Shown: positions 35,047-42,507 of the stretch, piece after piece | Layout of the letters: each line of letters starts with the position of its first letter | How positions within the stretch are numbered: the first letter of the stretch is position 1 | Origin: an uncultured Hyphomicrobiales bacterium | Lineage (GTDB): Bacteria; Pseudomonadota; Alphaproteobacteria; Rhizobiales; Xanthobacteraceae | NCBI GenBank assembly: GCA_903878085.1 | Contig: CAIRGJ010000056.1 | Location: 1 to 64,000 of the forward strand | Length of the DNA: 64,000 nt | Reading direction: 5' to 3' | The notes under the pieces: generated by a model | What the model was told of the DNA's origin: nothing | Databases searched by the model: none | The model's input: only the letters and a program-made list of their open reading frames with translations | Made by a program: the position numbers and the translations under genes

Positions 35047-35715
35047 CTATTTCTTCACCCCGAGCCCGCGCATGAAGCGCTCGCGGATTTGAACCGGGTC
35101 GCGCTCGGTGGCGCCGACGCCCGGCTTGTTGTCGATGCGCGCCGCGATCAGGGTCGGTGCGCCGGCCTTGATGGCCGCGGCGAACAGCCGATCGAAGTCA
35201 TCTTCGTCGGCGGCCCAGTTGCTGTTCGAGAGCCCCGAGCCGCGCGCGATCGCCACCAGGTCGGCGGTGGCGGCACTCGCCGTCGGCTGATTGCCGGTGA
35301 TCTGGTAGGCGCCGTTGTCCCAGACCACCATGGTGAGATTTTTCGGCGCCAGCATCGCCACGGTCGCAAGGCAGCCGAGCTGCATCAGCAGCGAGCCGTC
35401 GCCTTCGAGCGCGATCACGTGACGCTCAGGCTGCGCAATGGCGACCCCCAAGGCGATCGGGATCGTCAGCCCCATGCTGCCTAGCATGTAGAAATTCTGC
35501 GGCCGCTGGCCGCTCGCCCATAAATCGAAATTGGCGTTGCCGATACCGCCGATCACCGCCTCGTCGTGCTTGAGCGTGGCGACCAGCCGCTTGGTCAATT
35601 CGAAACGGTTCATAACCTTAGCGTTATGGGCGGCTCCGTCGCCGGGGGCGTTATGGGCGGCTCCGCCACCGGGAGCGTTTTGGGCGCTGACTGCGCCGCT
35701 TGGACCTTGATTCAT
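35047..35715 (-). CDS. ThDP-binding beta subunit, sulfopyruvate decarboxylase-like (ComE type)
   Basis: A protein of about 222 residues carrying the ThDP-binding half of a two-subunit decarboxylase. The motif ALEGDGSLLMQLG...WDNGAYQ is the GDG-N signature. The N-terminus (residues 1-34) is a low-complexity segment of repeated NAPGxGAAH units coded by 27-base tandem repeats. The conserved domain opens at MNRFELTKRLVATL, 34 residues in, which is an alternative start at 35613. It lies 8 bases after the alpha subunit. ComDE converts sulfopyruvate to sulfoacetaldehyde and CO2; phosphonopyruvate decarboxylase is the alternative. A reading frame further upstream on this strand is a shadow of the alpha gene. 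Confidence 0.75.
   Translation of the reverse strand: MNQGPSGAVSAQNAPGGGAAHNAPGDGAAHNAKVMNRFELTKRLVATLKHDEAVIGGIGNANFDLWASGQRPQNFYMLGSMGLTIPIALGVAIAQPERHVIALEGDGSLLMQLGCLATVAMLAPKNLTMVVWDNGAYQITGNQPTASAATADLVAIARGSGLSNSNWAADEDDFDRLFAAAIKAGAPTLIAARIDNKPGVGATERDPVQIRERFMRGLGVKK
35621..35701. repeat. 27-base tandem repeat coding an N-terminal linker
   Basis: Three consecutive 27-base units begin GCGTTATGGGCGGCTCCG at 35621 and 35648, and a diverged one GCGTTTTGGGCGCTGACTG at 35675. On the minus strand they code NAPGDGAAH-like nonapeptides at the N-terminus of the ComE-like subunit. The unit length keeps the reading frame, so copy number could vary between strains. Confidence 0.8.
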
Positions 35716-35723
35716 GACGGTGT

Positions 35724-36290
35724 TCACTTCTCGAAAACTTTGCCGCCGGTCAGCAACGGCGAGAGGATGAAGGTGACAGGGGCCTGCGTCGCGACCGCCT
35801 GCTTGATCGAGCGGTCGATGATGAACGCGAGTTCGTCCTGCCGCGTGATGGTGTGGGTCTCCATGCCGAGCGAGTCGAGCACCGGCCGCATGGTTTTGCA
35901 CACCATGGCCTGGCCGAGATTGAACTCGCCGAGCGTGCCGCGCTCCGACACAAAGATCAGCGCCGGAATTTGGCTCGGCACCACCAGCGAGGCCAGCGCG
36001 TTGGGGATGGTTGCAAAGCCTGAGGTCTGCATCAGCACCGCACTGCGCATGCCGCCCATCCAGGCGCCGCTGACAATGCCGATGGCTTCTTCCTCGCGCG
36101 TGGCGGCGAAGGTGATGAAATACGGGTCGTCGTGGATCGCCTTGATCAGCGGCGTGAACACGCGGTCCGGCACGTAAACGACCAATTTGACGTCGTTGGC
36201 CTTCAGGCGCTCCAGCACGACGTCGCGCCAATTCTTTTCGTGTGCTGAAACTTGGCGCGAAGCCGCCGTTTGCGTTGGGTTATCGGTCAT
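35724..36290 (-). CDS. Pyrimidine-binding alpha subunit, sulfopyruvate decarboxylase-like (ComD type)
   Basis: A 188-residue protein corresponding to the N-terminal (PYR) half of a ThDP-dependent decarboxylase. The segment VVYVPDRVFTPLIKAIHDD is followed by TFAATREEEAIGIVSGAWMGGMRSAVLMQTSGFATIPNAL, whose Glu (REEE) is the cofactor-activating residue. Its partner with the diphosphate-binding half follows immediately. Split PYR/PP subunits of this size are the ComD/ComE arrangement of sulfopyruvate decarboxylase. Product sulfoacetaldehyde would be a substrate of Xsc coded 27 kb away. Confidence 0.75.
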   Translation of the reverse strand: MTDNPTQTAASRQVSAHEKNWRDVVLERLKANDVKLVVYVPDRVFTPLIKAIHDDPYFITFAATREEEAIGIVSGAWMGGMRSAVLMQTSGFATIPNALASLVVPSQIPALIFVSERGTLGEFNLGQAMVCKTMRPVLDSLGMETHTITRQDELAFIIDRSIKQAVATQAPVTFILSPLLTGGKVFEK

Positions 36291-36470
36291 GGATGGGGCA
36301 ACCCTCAGCGCCGTCTAATGATGATTGTGGATTGGATGATTGGCCGAGCCGGCAGGCAGCCATTGAACCGGCGCATCTAACGCCGTTGCTCCAATGATCG
36401 CAATAGCTTACCTTTCCGTCCGTCGCGCAGACAATAAAAACAAAATGCGTTCAAAACGAAGGGGAGGACA

Positions 36471-37475
36471 ATGACGAAATTCAATCCAATCTCGCGGCGT
36501 CACGTCATCAAAGGCGCCGGCGCACTTGCGGCGGGCGTCGCCGCACCCGTGTTCGGCCTTCGTTCGGCTTACGCCGCCTACCCTGATCGTCCGGTCAAAA
36601 TCGTGGTAGCCAACACACCGGGCGGTCCTTCCGACATCGTCGCGCGCATGGTCGCGGCGGCAATCCAGGAAGCGACCGGCAAGACCGTCATCATCGAAAA
36701 TCGTGGTGGCGCCGGCAGCAATATCGGCATGGGTTATGTCGCGCGCGGCGAGGCCGACGGCTACACTTTCCTGCTGGCGACCAACGCCTTCTCGATCAAT
36801 CCGACGCTGTACATCAGCATCCCGTACGATCCGGTGAAGGATTACGTCGCGGTCTCAGAACTCGCCAGTTCGCCCAACACCTTCGTGGTGCGCTCCGAAC
36901 TGCCGGTGAAGACGATGAAGGAATTCGTCGAACTCGCGCGGAGAAGCCCCGACAAGTTCAACATCTCGACGCCGCCGATCGGAACGTCGCCGCAGCTTCA
37001 GGCCGCGGTGCTTAAATCGGTTGAGAAATTGACGACACTCGAAGAAGTGGTGTTCAAGGGCGGCGGCGAGGCGTTGCAGGCGCTGCTCAGCAACACCGTG
37101 CAGATGAGTTCGGGCTCGCTGGCGCCGGCGGCGCCGCACATCAAGTCCGGCACGTTGAAATGTCTTGCGGTGTCGGCGCCGAGCCGCTGGCCGGATCTGC
37201 CGGATGTGCCGACCATGGAAGAGGCCGGCTACAAGGGCTTCGTATTCCCGACCGATTGCTGCCTGCTGGCGCCGGCCAAGACTCCGCCCGAAGCCATCAA
37301 ATGGCTGGAAACCGAATCGCTCAAAGCGCTAAACAGCCCAGGCATGAAAGAAAAGCTGTATCAGGCCGGTTTTCTGGCCGTGCCGAAAGGCGCCGACGCC
37401 TGCTGGGCGCGCGTGAACAAGGAAATCACCATGTTCCGCGACATCATCAATCAGGCCGGCATCCAAAAACTCTAA
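36471..37475 (+). CDS. Bug/TctC-family periplasmic binding protein
   Basis: A 334-residue tripartite tricarboxylate transporter binding protein. It has a twin-arginine-like signal (SRRHVIKGAGALAAGVAAP, residues 8-27), cleavage near SAYA, and a mature start AYPDRPVKIVVANTPGGPSD. The conserved GYTFLLATNAFSINP and SAPSRWPDLPDVPTM segments are present. No tctA/tctB lie beside it, so it is an orphan binding protein like many Bug proteins. It is followed by an enolase-superfamily gene on the same strand, 79 bases on, and is divergent from the ComD-like gene, 180 bases away. Ligand unknown. Confidence 0.85.
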   Translation: MTKFNPISRRHVIKGAGALAAGVAAPVFGLRSAYAAYPDRPVKIVVANTPGGPSDIVARMVAAAIQEATGKTVIIENRGGAGSNIGMGYVARGEADGYTFLLATNAFSINPTLYISIPYDPVKDYVAVSELASSPNTFVVRSELPVKTMKEFVELARRSPDKFNISTPPIGTSPQLQAAVLKSVEKLTTLEEVVFKGGGEALQALLSNTVQMSSGSLAPAAPHIKSGTLKCLAVSAPSRWPDLPDVPTMEEAGYKGFVFPTDCCLLAPAKTPPEAIKWLETESLKALNSPGMKEKLYQAGFLAVPKGADACWARVNKEITMFRDIINQAGIQKL

Positions 37476-37492
37476 CGCTGGCCGCAGCAAGA

Positions 37493-37531
37493 CGCACCCG
37501 CCGCCATCGATCATGACGGCGGGCGTATTTG
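37493..37531 (+). terminator. Possible terminator after the Bug gene
   Basis: A stem CCCGCCG (37497-37503)/CGGCGGG (37517-37523) with a 13-base loop is followed by CGTATTTGTC. The stem is moderate and the T-run short, so this is a weak or attenuating terminator between the Bug and enolase-superfamily genes. Confidence 0.4.
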
Positions 37532-37554
37532 TCAGATTATCGGAGTGAGCGGCT

Positions 37555-38679
37555 GTGAAGATAAAGTCCATCGAGCCGATCGCCATCAGCCTGCCGATGC
37601 TCAAGCCGGTGATTATGGCGACCGAGACGGTGCACCGCGCCGACAATGTGCTGGTCCGTATTGAGGCCGACAACGGCCTGGTCAGCTGGGGCGAAGCCGC
37701 TTCAGCGCCCGGCATGACCGGCGACACGCTCGAGAGCATCGTCGCGGCGGTGAATTTTCTCGAACCCGCGTTGCGCGGCCGCGATCCCGCCGACATCGAC
37801 GGCGCGCTCATAGCGATGGACCGCCGCATGTACGGCAATGGCGGCGCCAAGGCCGCCATCGAAATTGCTTTGTTCGATCTCAGCGGCCGCGCGGCCGGCA
37901 AGCCGGTGCATGCGCTGCTCGGCAACAAAATCCGCAACCGCATGCCATTGCTGGGCGTGATCGCCGGCGGCAGTTTCGACGGCGATTTAGAAGACGCCAA
38001 GAAGAAGAAGGCCGCGGGCTTTGTCGCCTACAAGATCAAGGTCGGCGTCGATACCGCGGCCAAGGACGCCGAGCGCACCCGCGCCATCTGCCAAGTGCTG
38101 GGCGGCGGCCTGCTGATTTCCGCTGACGCCAACCAGGGCTTCAGCACCGAGCAGGCCATTGAATACGTCCGCGCCATCAAGGGCGCCGGCGTCGATTTCC
38201 TCGAGCAGCCGGTAATGGCCGACGATCTCGGCGAGATGGCGAAAGTGGCGGCCGTCGATGCCGCCATTGCGATCGGCGCCGACGAGGGCATCCATTCGCT
38301 CGCCGACATCCAGCGCCATCATGACCGAAGGGCAGCTCGTGGAGTGAGCTTAAAAGCCATTAAGCTGGGGGGCATTCGCGCCGTGACCGAAGCCGGCCGC
38401 CTGTGCGGCAGACTCGGCATGAGCGTCAATATTTCCTGCAAGACCGGCGAGTCGAGCATCGCCTGCGCCGCGGCGCTGCACGTCGCGTCGGTCATTCCCA
38501 ACATCGATTGGGGACTGACGCTGACGCACACATCTCTCGGCGAGGATATAACCGCGCAACCAATCCCAACAGCGCGCGGCCATGTCGACATGACCGAAGG
38601 TCATGGTCTCGGCGTCGATGTCGATGAAGACCGCGTGCGCCGTCATCGGGTGCAGATCGCCTGCCGGAATGTGGTCTGA
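37555..38679 (+). CDS. Enolase-superfamily enzyme (mandelate racemase/muconate lactonizing type)
   Basis: A 374-residue enolase-superfamily protein starting at a GTG. The catalytic KxK is at residues 160-162 (YKIKVGVD). The metal ligands are Asp at about 191 (SADANQGF), Glu in FLEQPVM and Asp in GADEGI. A second Lys in LKAIKLGGIRAV completes the muconate-lactonizing (MLE) subgroup layout. That subgroup includes cycloisomerases, dipeptide epimerases and N-succinylamino acid racemases. Its neighbour is an orphan Bug protein, so a carboxylic acid substrate is likely. The precise reaction cannot be read from the sequence. Confidence 0.82.
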   Translation: MKIKSIEPIAISLPMLKPVIMATETVHRADNVLVRIEADNGLVSWGEAASAPGMTGDTLESIVAAVNFLEPALRGRDPADIDGALIAMDRRMYGNGGAKAAIEIALFDLSGRAAGKPVHALLGNKIRNRMPLLGVIAGGSFDGDLEDAKKKKAAGFVAYKIKVGVDTAAKDAERTRAICQVLGGGLLISADANQGFSTEQAIEYVRAIKGAGVDFLEQPVMADDLGEMAKVAAVDAAIAIGADEGIHSLADIQRHHDRRAARGVSLKAIKLGGIRAVTEAGRLCGRLGMSVNISCKTGESSIACAAALHVASVIPNIDWGLTLTHTSLGEDITAQPIPTARGHVDMTEGHGLGVDVDEDRVRRHRVQIACRNVV

Positions 38680-38857
38680 CGCGGGTTCGGCCGGGCGATG
38701 TAACGAAGGTATAAATTCTTAATGCCTAATTAATAGTCTAATTTGTTCTATTGTATGCAATTCAGAAGGCAGCCCTAGAGCGCCCAGGTTTCGATGTGAG
38801 GCGCACATTTTATAAATAAATCAGTCAGTTATAGGACTTCGGTTCCGCTACGGAATC

Positions 38858-38872
38858 TGGCACGGCCTTTGC
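38858..38872 (+). promoter_or_regulatory. Sigma-54 promoter upstream of the peptide ABC operon
   Basis: TGGCACGGCCTTTGC contains TGGCACR-N4-TTGC, the full -24/-12 consensus with correct spacing, 36 bases before the ATG of the binding protein. The upstream 150 bases (38700-38830) are unusually AT-rich for the window and could hold activator sites. Confidence 0.65.
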
Positions 38873-38908
38873 GGAAGCGTTCCTCAGGAACATCTTGGGG
38901 AGCTTGTC

Positions 38909-40525
38909 ATGAAGCGTCGCGATTTTCTGAAATCGGCATCCGCCGTCGCCGCCACCAGCGCGATTGCCGCGCCGGCGGTGTTCTCGCCGGCCAAAGCTCA
39001 ATCGCGAGCGGAGACGTTGCTCATCGTCTCGGAGAGCGGCCCCAACAATCTCGATATTCACGGCGTCGGCACCAACGTGCCCGGCTACGAGGTGTCGTGG
39101 AATTGCTACGACCGCCTGATCAGCCACGAGATGAAGACGGTCGACGGCAAGGCCTATTACGACAAGGACAAGTTCAAGCCCGAACTTGCCGAAGACATGA
39201 ACGTCGGCGACATGTCGGCGACCTTCAAGCTGAAAAAGAACGCCAAATTCCAGGACGGCACACCGGTCACCGCCAAGGACGTTAAATGGTCGCTCGACCG
39301 CGCCGTCACCGTCGGCGGCTTCCCGACCTTCCAGATGGCCGCCGGCTCGCTGACCAAGCCGGAACAATTCGTCGTCGTCGATGACAATACGTTCCGCGTC
39401 GACTTCGCCCGCAAGGACCGCCTGACCATCCCCGATCTCGCGGTGGTGGTGCCCTGTGTCATCAATTCCGAATTGGTGAAGAAGAACGCCACCGAAAAAG
39501 ACCCGTGGGGTCTCGAATACACCAAACAGAACACCGCCGGCAGCGGCGCCTACAAGGTCGCGAGCTGGGTGGCCGGCACCGAAGTGGTGCTGGAGCGCAA
39601 CGACGCCTGGGTCGGCGGCCCCCTGCCCAAGGTCAAGAAGATCATCTGGCGCATCGTGCCGTCATCCGGCAACCGGCGCGCGCTGCTGGAGCGCGGCGAC
39701 GCCGACATTTCTTACGACCTGCCGAACAAGGATTTCGTCGAGCTCAAGAGCGCCGGCAAGCTCAACATCATTTCGACGCCGTACTCGAACGGCATCCAGT
39801 ACATCGGCATGAACGTCAAGAACCCGCCGTTCGATAATCTTAAAGTTCGGCAGGCGGTGGCTTACGCGATTCCGTATCAGAAGATCATGGACGCGGTGCT
39901 GTTCGGTCTGGCCAAGCCGATGTTCGGCGCGCCGGCCGATGCGGCGACGCAAGTCGCCTGGCCGCAGCCGCACAAGTTCAATATCGACATCGCCAAGGCC
40001 AAGGCGCTGCTGGCGGAAGCCGGCTATCCCAACGGCTTCGAGACCACGATCTCGTTCGACCTTGGCTTTGCCGGCGTCAACGAACCGCTTTGCGTGCTGG
40101 TGCAAGAAAGCCTGGGCCAGATCGGCATCAAGTGCACCATCAACAAGATTCCCGGCGCCAACTGGCGCACCGAGTTGAACAAGAAAGTGCTGCCGCTCTA
40201 CACCAACGTGTTCTCGGGCTGGCTCGACTACCCGGAATACTTCTTCATCTGGTGTTACCACGGTAAAAATTCGATCTTCAACACCATGAGCTATCAGTCC
40301 AAGACGACAGACGGCTTCATCGATGGCGCCGTGACCGCGGCGGCGACCGGCGACAAGGCGAACTACGAAAAGGACGTGAAGGGTTTCGTCGACACCGCTT
40401 ATGCCGACATGCCGCGCATCCCGCTGTATCAGCCCTACGTCAACGTCGCGACGCAGAAGAACATCTCCGGCTATCAGTACTGGTTCCACCGCCGGCTCGA
40501 CTACCGCACGCTCGTGAAAGGCTAA
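38909..40525 (+). CDS. ABC transporter substrate-binding protein, family 5 (peptide/nickel type)
   Basis: A 538-residue periplasmic binding protein of the DppA/OppA family. A twin-arginine-type signal (KRRDFLKSASAVAATSAIAAP, residues 2-22) ends near AKAQ. The body has typical segments such as KFQDGTPVTAKDVKWSLDRA and GSGAYKVASWVAGTEVVLERND. GGGGAG precedes the ATG. It is first in an operon with two permeases and a double ATPase and sits behind a sigma-54 promoter. The family takes peptides, but also opines, nickel and other solutes, so the ligand is open. Confidence 0.9.
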   Translation: MKRRDFLKSASAVAATSAIAAPAVFSPAKAQSRAETLLIVSESGPNNLDIHGVGTNVPGYEVSWNCYDRLISHEMKTVDGKAYYDKDKFKPELAEDMNVGDMSATFKLKKNAKFQDGTPVTAKDVKWSLDRAVTVGGFPTFQMAAGSLTKPEQFVVVDDNTFRVDFARKDRLTIPDLAVVVPCVINSELVKKNATEKDPWGLEYTKQNTAGSGAYKVASWVAGTEVVLERNDAWVGGPLPKVKKIIWRIVPSSGNRRALLERGDADISYDLPNKDFVELKSAGKLNIISTPYSNGIQYIGMNVKNPPFDNLKVRQAVAYAIPYQKIMDAVLFGLAKPMFGAPADAATQVAWPQPHKFNIDIAKAKALLAEAGYPNGFETTISFDLGFAGVNEPLCVLVQESLGQIGIKCTINKIPGANWRTELNKKVLPLYTNVFSGWLDYPEYFFIWCYHGKNSIFNTMSYQSKTTDGFIDGAVTAAATGDKANYEKDVKGFVDTAYADMPRIPLYQPYVNVATQKNISGYQYWFHRRLDYRTLVKG

Positions 40526-40527
40526 TC

Positions 40528-40575
40528 GGACTCGTCATGGCCGGGCTCGTCCCGGCCATCCACGACTTCTCAAAA
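40528..40575. repeat. Palindromic repeat between binding protein and permease genes
   Basis: CGTCATGGCCGGGCTCGTCCCGGCCATCC is a compact palindrome (ATGGCCGGG/CCCGGCCAT) of the type dispersed through Bradyrhizobium-like genomes. In this position it may stabilise the upstream mRNA so that binding protein is made in excess. Confidence 0.6.
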
Positions 40576-40597
40576 GGCGTGGTGGTGGAGAGTTTTC

Positions 40598-41611
40598 ATG
40601 CTGCGTATGATCGCCAAACGTATGGTCCTCATCATCCCGAATTTGATCGGGGTGGTGATCGTGACGTTCCTGCTGACGCGCGCTTTGCCTGGCGATCCCG
40701 CGGCCTATTTCGCCGGACCCGCCGCCGACAAGCAGGCGATCGAGCAGATCCGCGTCAAGCTCGGCCTCGACAAGCCGCTGATCGTACAGTTCGGCCGCTA
40801 TGTGAACGATCTGGTGCACGGCGACCTCGGCAATTCGCTCTCCACCGGTCAGCCGGTGGTCACCGAGATCAAGAACCGCCTGCCCGCCTCCGCCGAGCTC
40901 ACACTGTTCGGTCTGATCCTGTCGATGGTGATCGCGGTGCCGCTCGGCATTCTCGCCGCGGTCAAGCAGGGCTCCTGGATCGATCATACCTGCCGGGTGG
41001 TGGCGACCGCCGGCGTCTCGCTGCCGGTGTTCTTCACCGGCCTGCTGCTGGTTTACGTGTTCTATTTCGAACTCGGCTGGTCGCCGGCGCCGCTCGGCCG
41101 GCTTGACGCCTTCGCCACCGCGCCGGCCCAGATCACCGGCTTCTATCTGATCGACAGCGTGCTGACCGGCAAACTGGAAACATTCCGCGCATCGCTGAGC
41201 CAGTTGCTGCTGCCGGGCTTCACCCTCGGCATCTTCTCGCTGGCGCCGATCGCGCGCATGACGCGCGCCTCGATGCTGGCGGTGCTGGCCTCCGAATTCG
41301 TGCGTACCGCGCGCGCCTCAGGCCTCGACAACCGTACCGTCATTATCACGTACGCCTTCCGCAATGCCATGCTGCCGGTGATCACCACGCTCGGCATGGT
41401 GTTCTCGTTCCTGCTCGGCGCCAACGTGCTGGTCGAGAAAGTGTTCGCCTGGCCCGGCATCGGCTCTTACGCCGTCGAAGCACTGATCACCTCCGACTTC
41501 GCGCCGGTACAGGGCTTCGTGCTGACCATGGCCGTGCTCTACGTCGTGCTCAATCTGATCATCGACATTCTCTACGGTGTCATCGATCCGCGCGTGAGGT
41601 TGGACGGATGA
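40598..41611 (+). CDS. Peptide-type ABC transporter permease (DppB family)
   Basis: A 337-residue inner-membrane permease with six helices. The family N-terminus (RMIAKRMVLIIPNLIGVVIVTFLLTRALPGDP) and the EAA-type ATPase contact loop (EFVRTARASGLDNRTVIITYAFRNAMLPVIT, about residues 225-255) are clear. It pairs with the permease that overlaps its last four bases. Standard DppB/OppB size. Confidence 0.92.
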   Translation: MLRMIAKRMVLIIPNLIGVVIVTFLLTRALPGDPAAYFAGPAADKQAIEQIRVKLGLDKPLIVQFGRYVNDLVHGDLGNSLSTGQPVVTEIKNRLPASAELTLFGLILSMVIAVPLGILAAVKQGSWIDHTCRVVATAGVSLPVFFTGLLLVYVFYFELGWSPAPLGRLDAFATAPAQITGFYLIDSVLTGKLETFRASLSQLLLPGFTLGIFSLAPIARMTRASMLAVLASEFVRTARASGLDNRTVIITYAFRNAMLPVITTLGMVFSFLLGANVLVEKVFAWPGIGSYAVEALITSDFAPVQGFVLTMAVLYVVLNLIIDILYGVIDPRVRLDG

Positions 41612-42507
41612 ACGAAAACATCTCCACAACCCCGGTGGCCGCCGCAGCGCCGAAGCCTGAGAATAACTCGATCTTCCGCCACGCGCGCTATGTGGTCGCT
41701 GAAAATCCGGTGACCGGGCTGGCCTTCGGCCTGTTCATCTTGATCGCGCTCTGCGCCTTGATCGGCCCCTATATCGTGCCGCACGACCCGCTGGCGAGCG
41801 ACACCACGGCGACGCTGCACGCGCCGTCGCTCAAGCATTGGTTCGGCACCGACCAGCTCGGCCGCGACATCTTCAGCCGCGTCGTCGTGGCGACCCGGCT
41901 CGATTTCATCATTGCCATCGCTTCGGTGGCGCTGGTGTTCGCGCTCGGCGGCTTCGCCGGCATCGCCTCTGGCTTTTTCGGCGGCTGGACCGACCGCATC
42001 GTCGGCCGCATCTCCGACACCATCATGGCATTTCCGCTGTTCGTCTTGGCGATGGGCATCGTCGCGGCGCTGGGCAACACCGTCACCAACATCGTGATCG
42101 CCACCGCGGTCGTCAACTTTCCGCTCTATGTCCGCGTCGCCCGCGCCGAAGCCAACATCCGGCGCGAGGCGGGCTTCGTGCAGGCAGCACGGCTGTCCGG
42201 CAACGGCGATATGCGCATTCTGCTGGCGCATATCCTGCCGAATATCATGCCGATCATGATGGTGCAGATCTCACTGACCATGGGCTACGCCATTCTCAAC
42301 GCCGCCGGACTGTCATTCATCGGGCTCGGCGTGCGGCCGCCGACGCCGGAGTGGGGCATCATGGTGGCGGAAGGCGCTGCCAACATCATCTCCGGCGAGT
42401 GGTGGATCGCGCTGTTTCCAGGCGCTGCGCTGATGATTGCGGTGTTCTGCTTCAACCTGCTGGGCGACGGCTTGCGCGACCTGGTCGACCCGCAAAGGCG
42501 GACGTGA
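41608..42507 (+). CDS. Peptide-type ABC transporter permease (DppC family)
   Basis: A 299-residue permease of the DppC/OppC type. The conserved entry LKHWFGTDQLGRDIFSRVV is at about residues 72-90, and the EAA loop reads RRAEANIRREAGFVQAARLSGN in approximate form. Six membrane helices are expected, with the N-terminal one preceded by a 30-residue polar segment. It overlaps the upstream permease by four bases and the ATPase by one base, so the set is translationally coupled. Confidence 0.92.
   Translation: MNENISTTPVAAAAPKPENNSIFRHARYVVAENPVTGLAFGLFILIALCALIGPYIVPHDPLASDTTATLHAPSLKHWFGTDQLGRDIFSRVVVATRLDFIIAIASVALVFALGGFAGIASGFFGGWTDRIVGRISDTIMAFPLFVLAMGIVAALGNTVTNIVIATAVVNFPLYVRVARAEANIRREAGFVQAARLSGNGDMRILLAHILPNIMPIMMVQISLTMGYAILNAAGLSFIGLGVRPPTPEWGIMVAEGAANIISGEWWIALFPGAALMIAVFCFNLLGDGLRDLVDPQRRT

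Noticed and set aside
35716-36231. Upstream extension of the ComE-like frame
   Set aside because: It reads the ComD-like gene in the wrong frame and is Arg/His-rich. The subunit starts at 35715 or 35613.
41838-42506. N-terminal extension of the double ATPase through the permease gene
   Set aside because: The extra 223 residues are a shadow of the DppC-type permease. The ATG at 42507 overlaps the permease stop and opens a normal ATPase.
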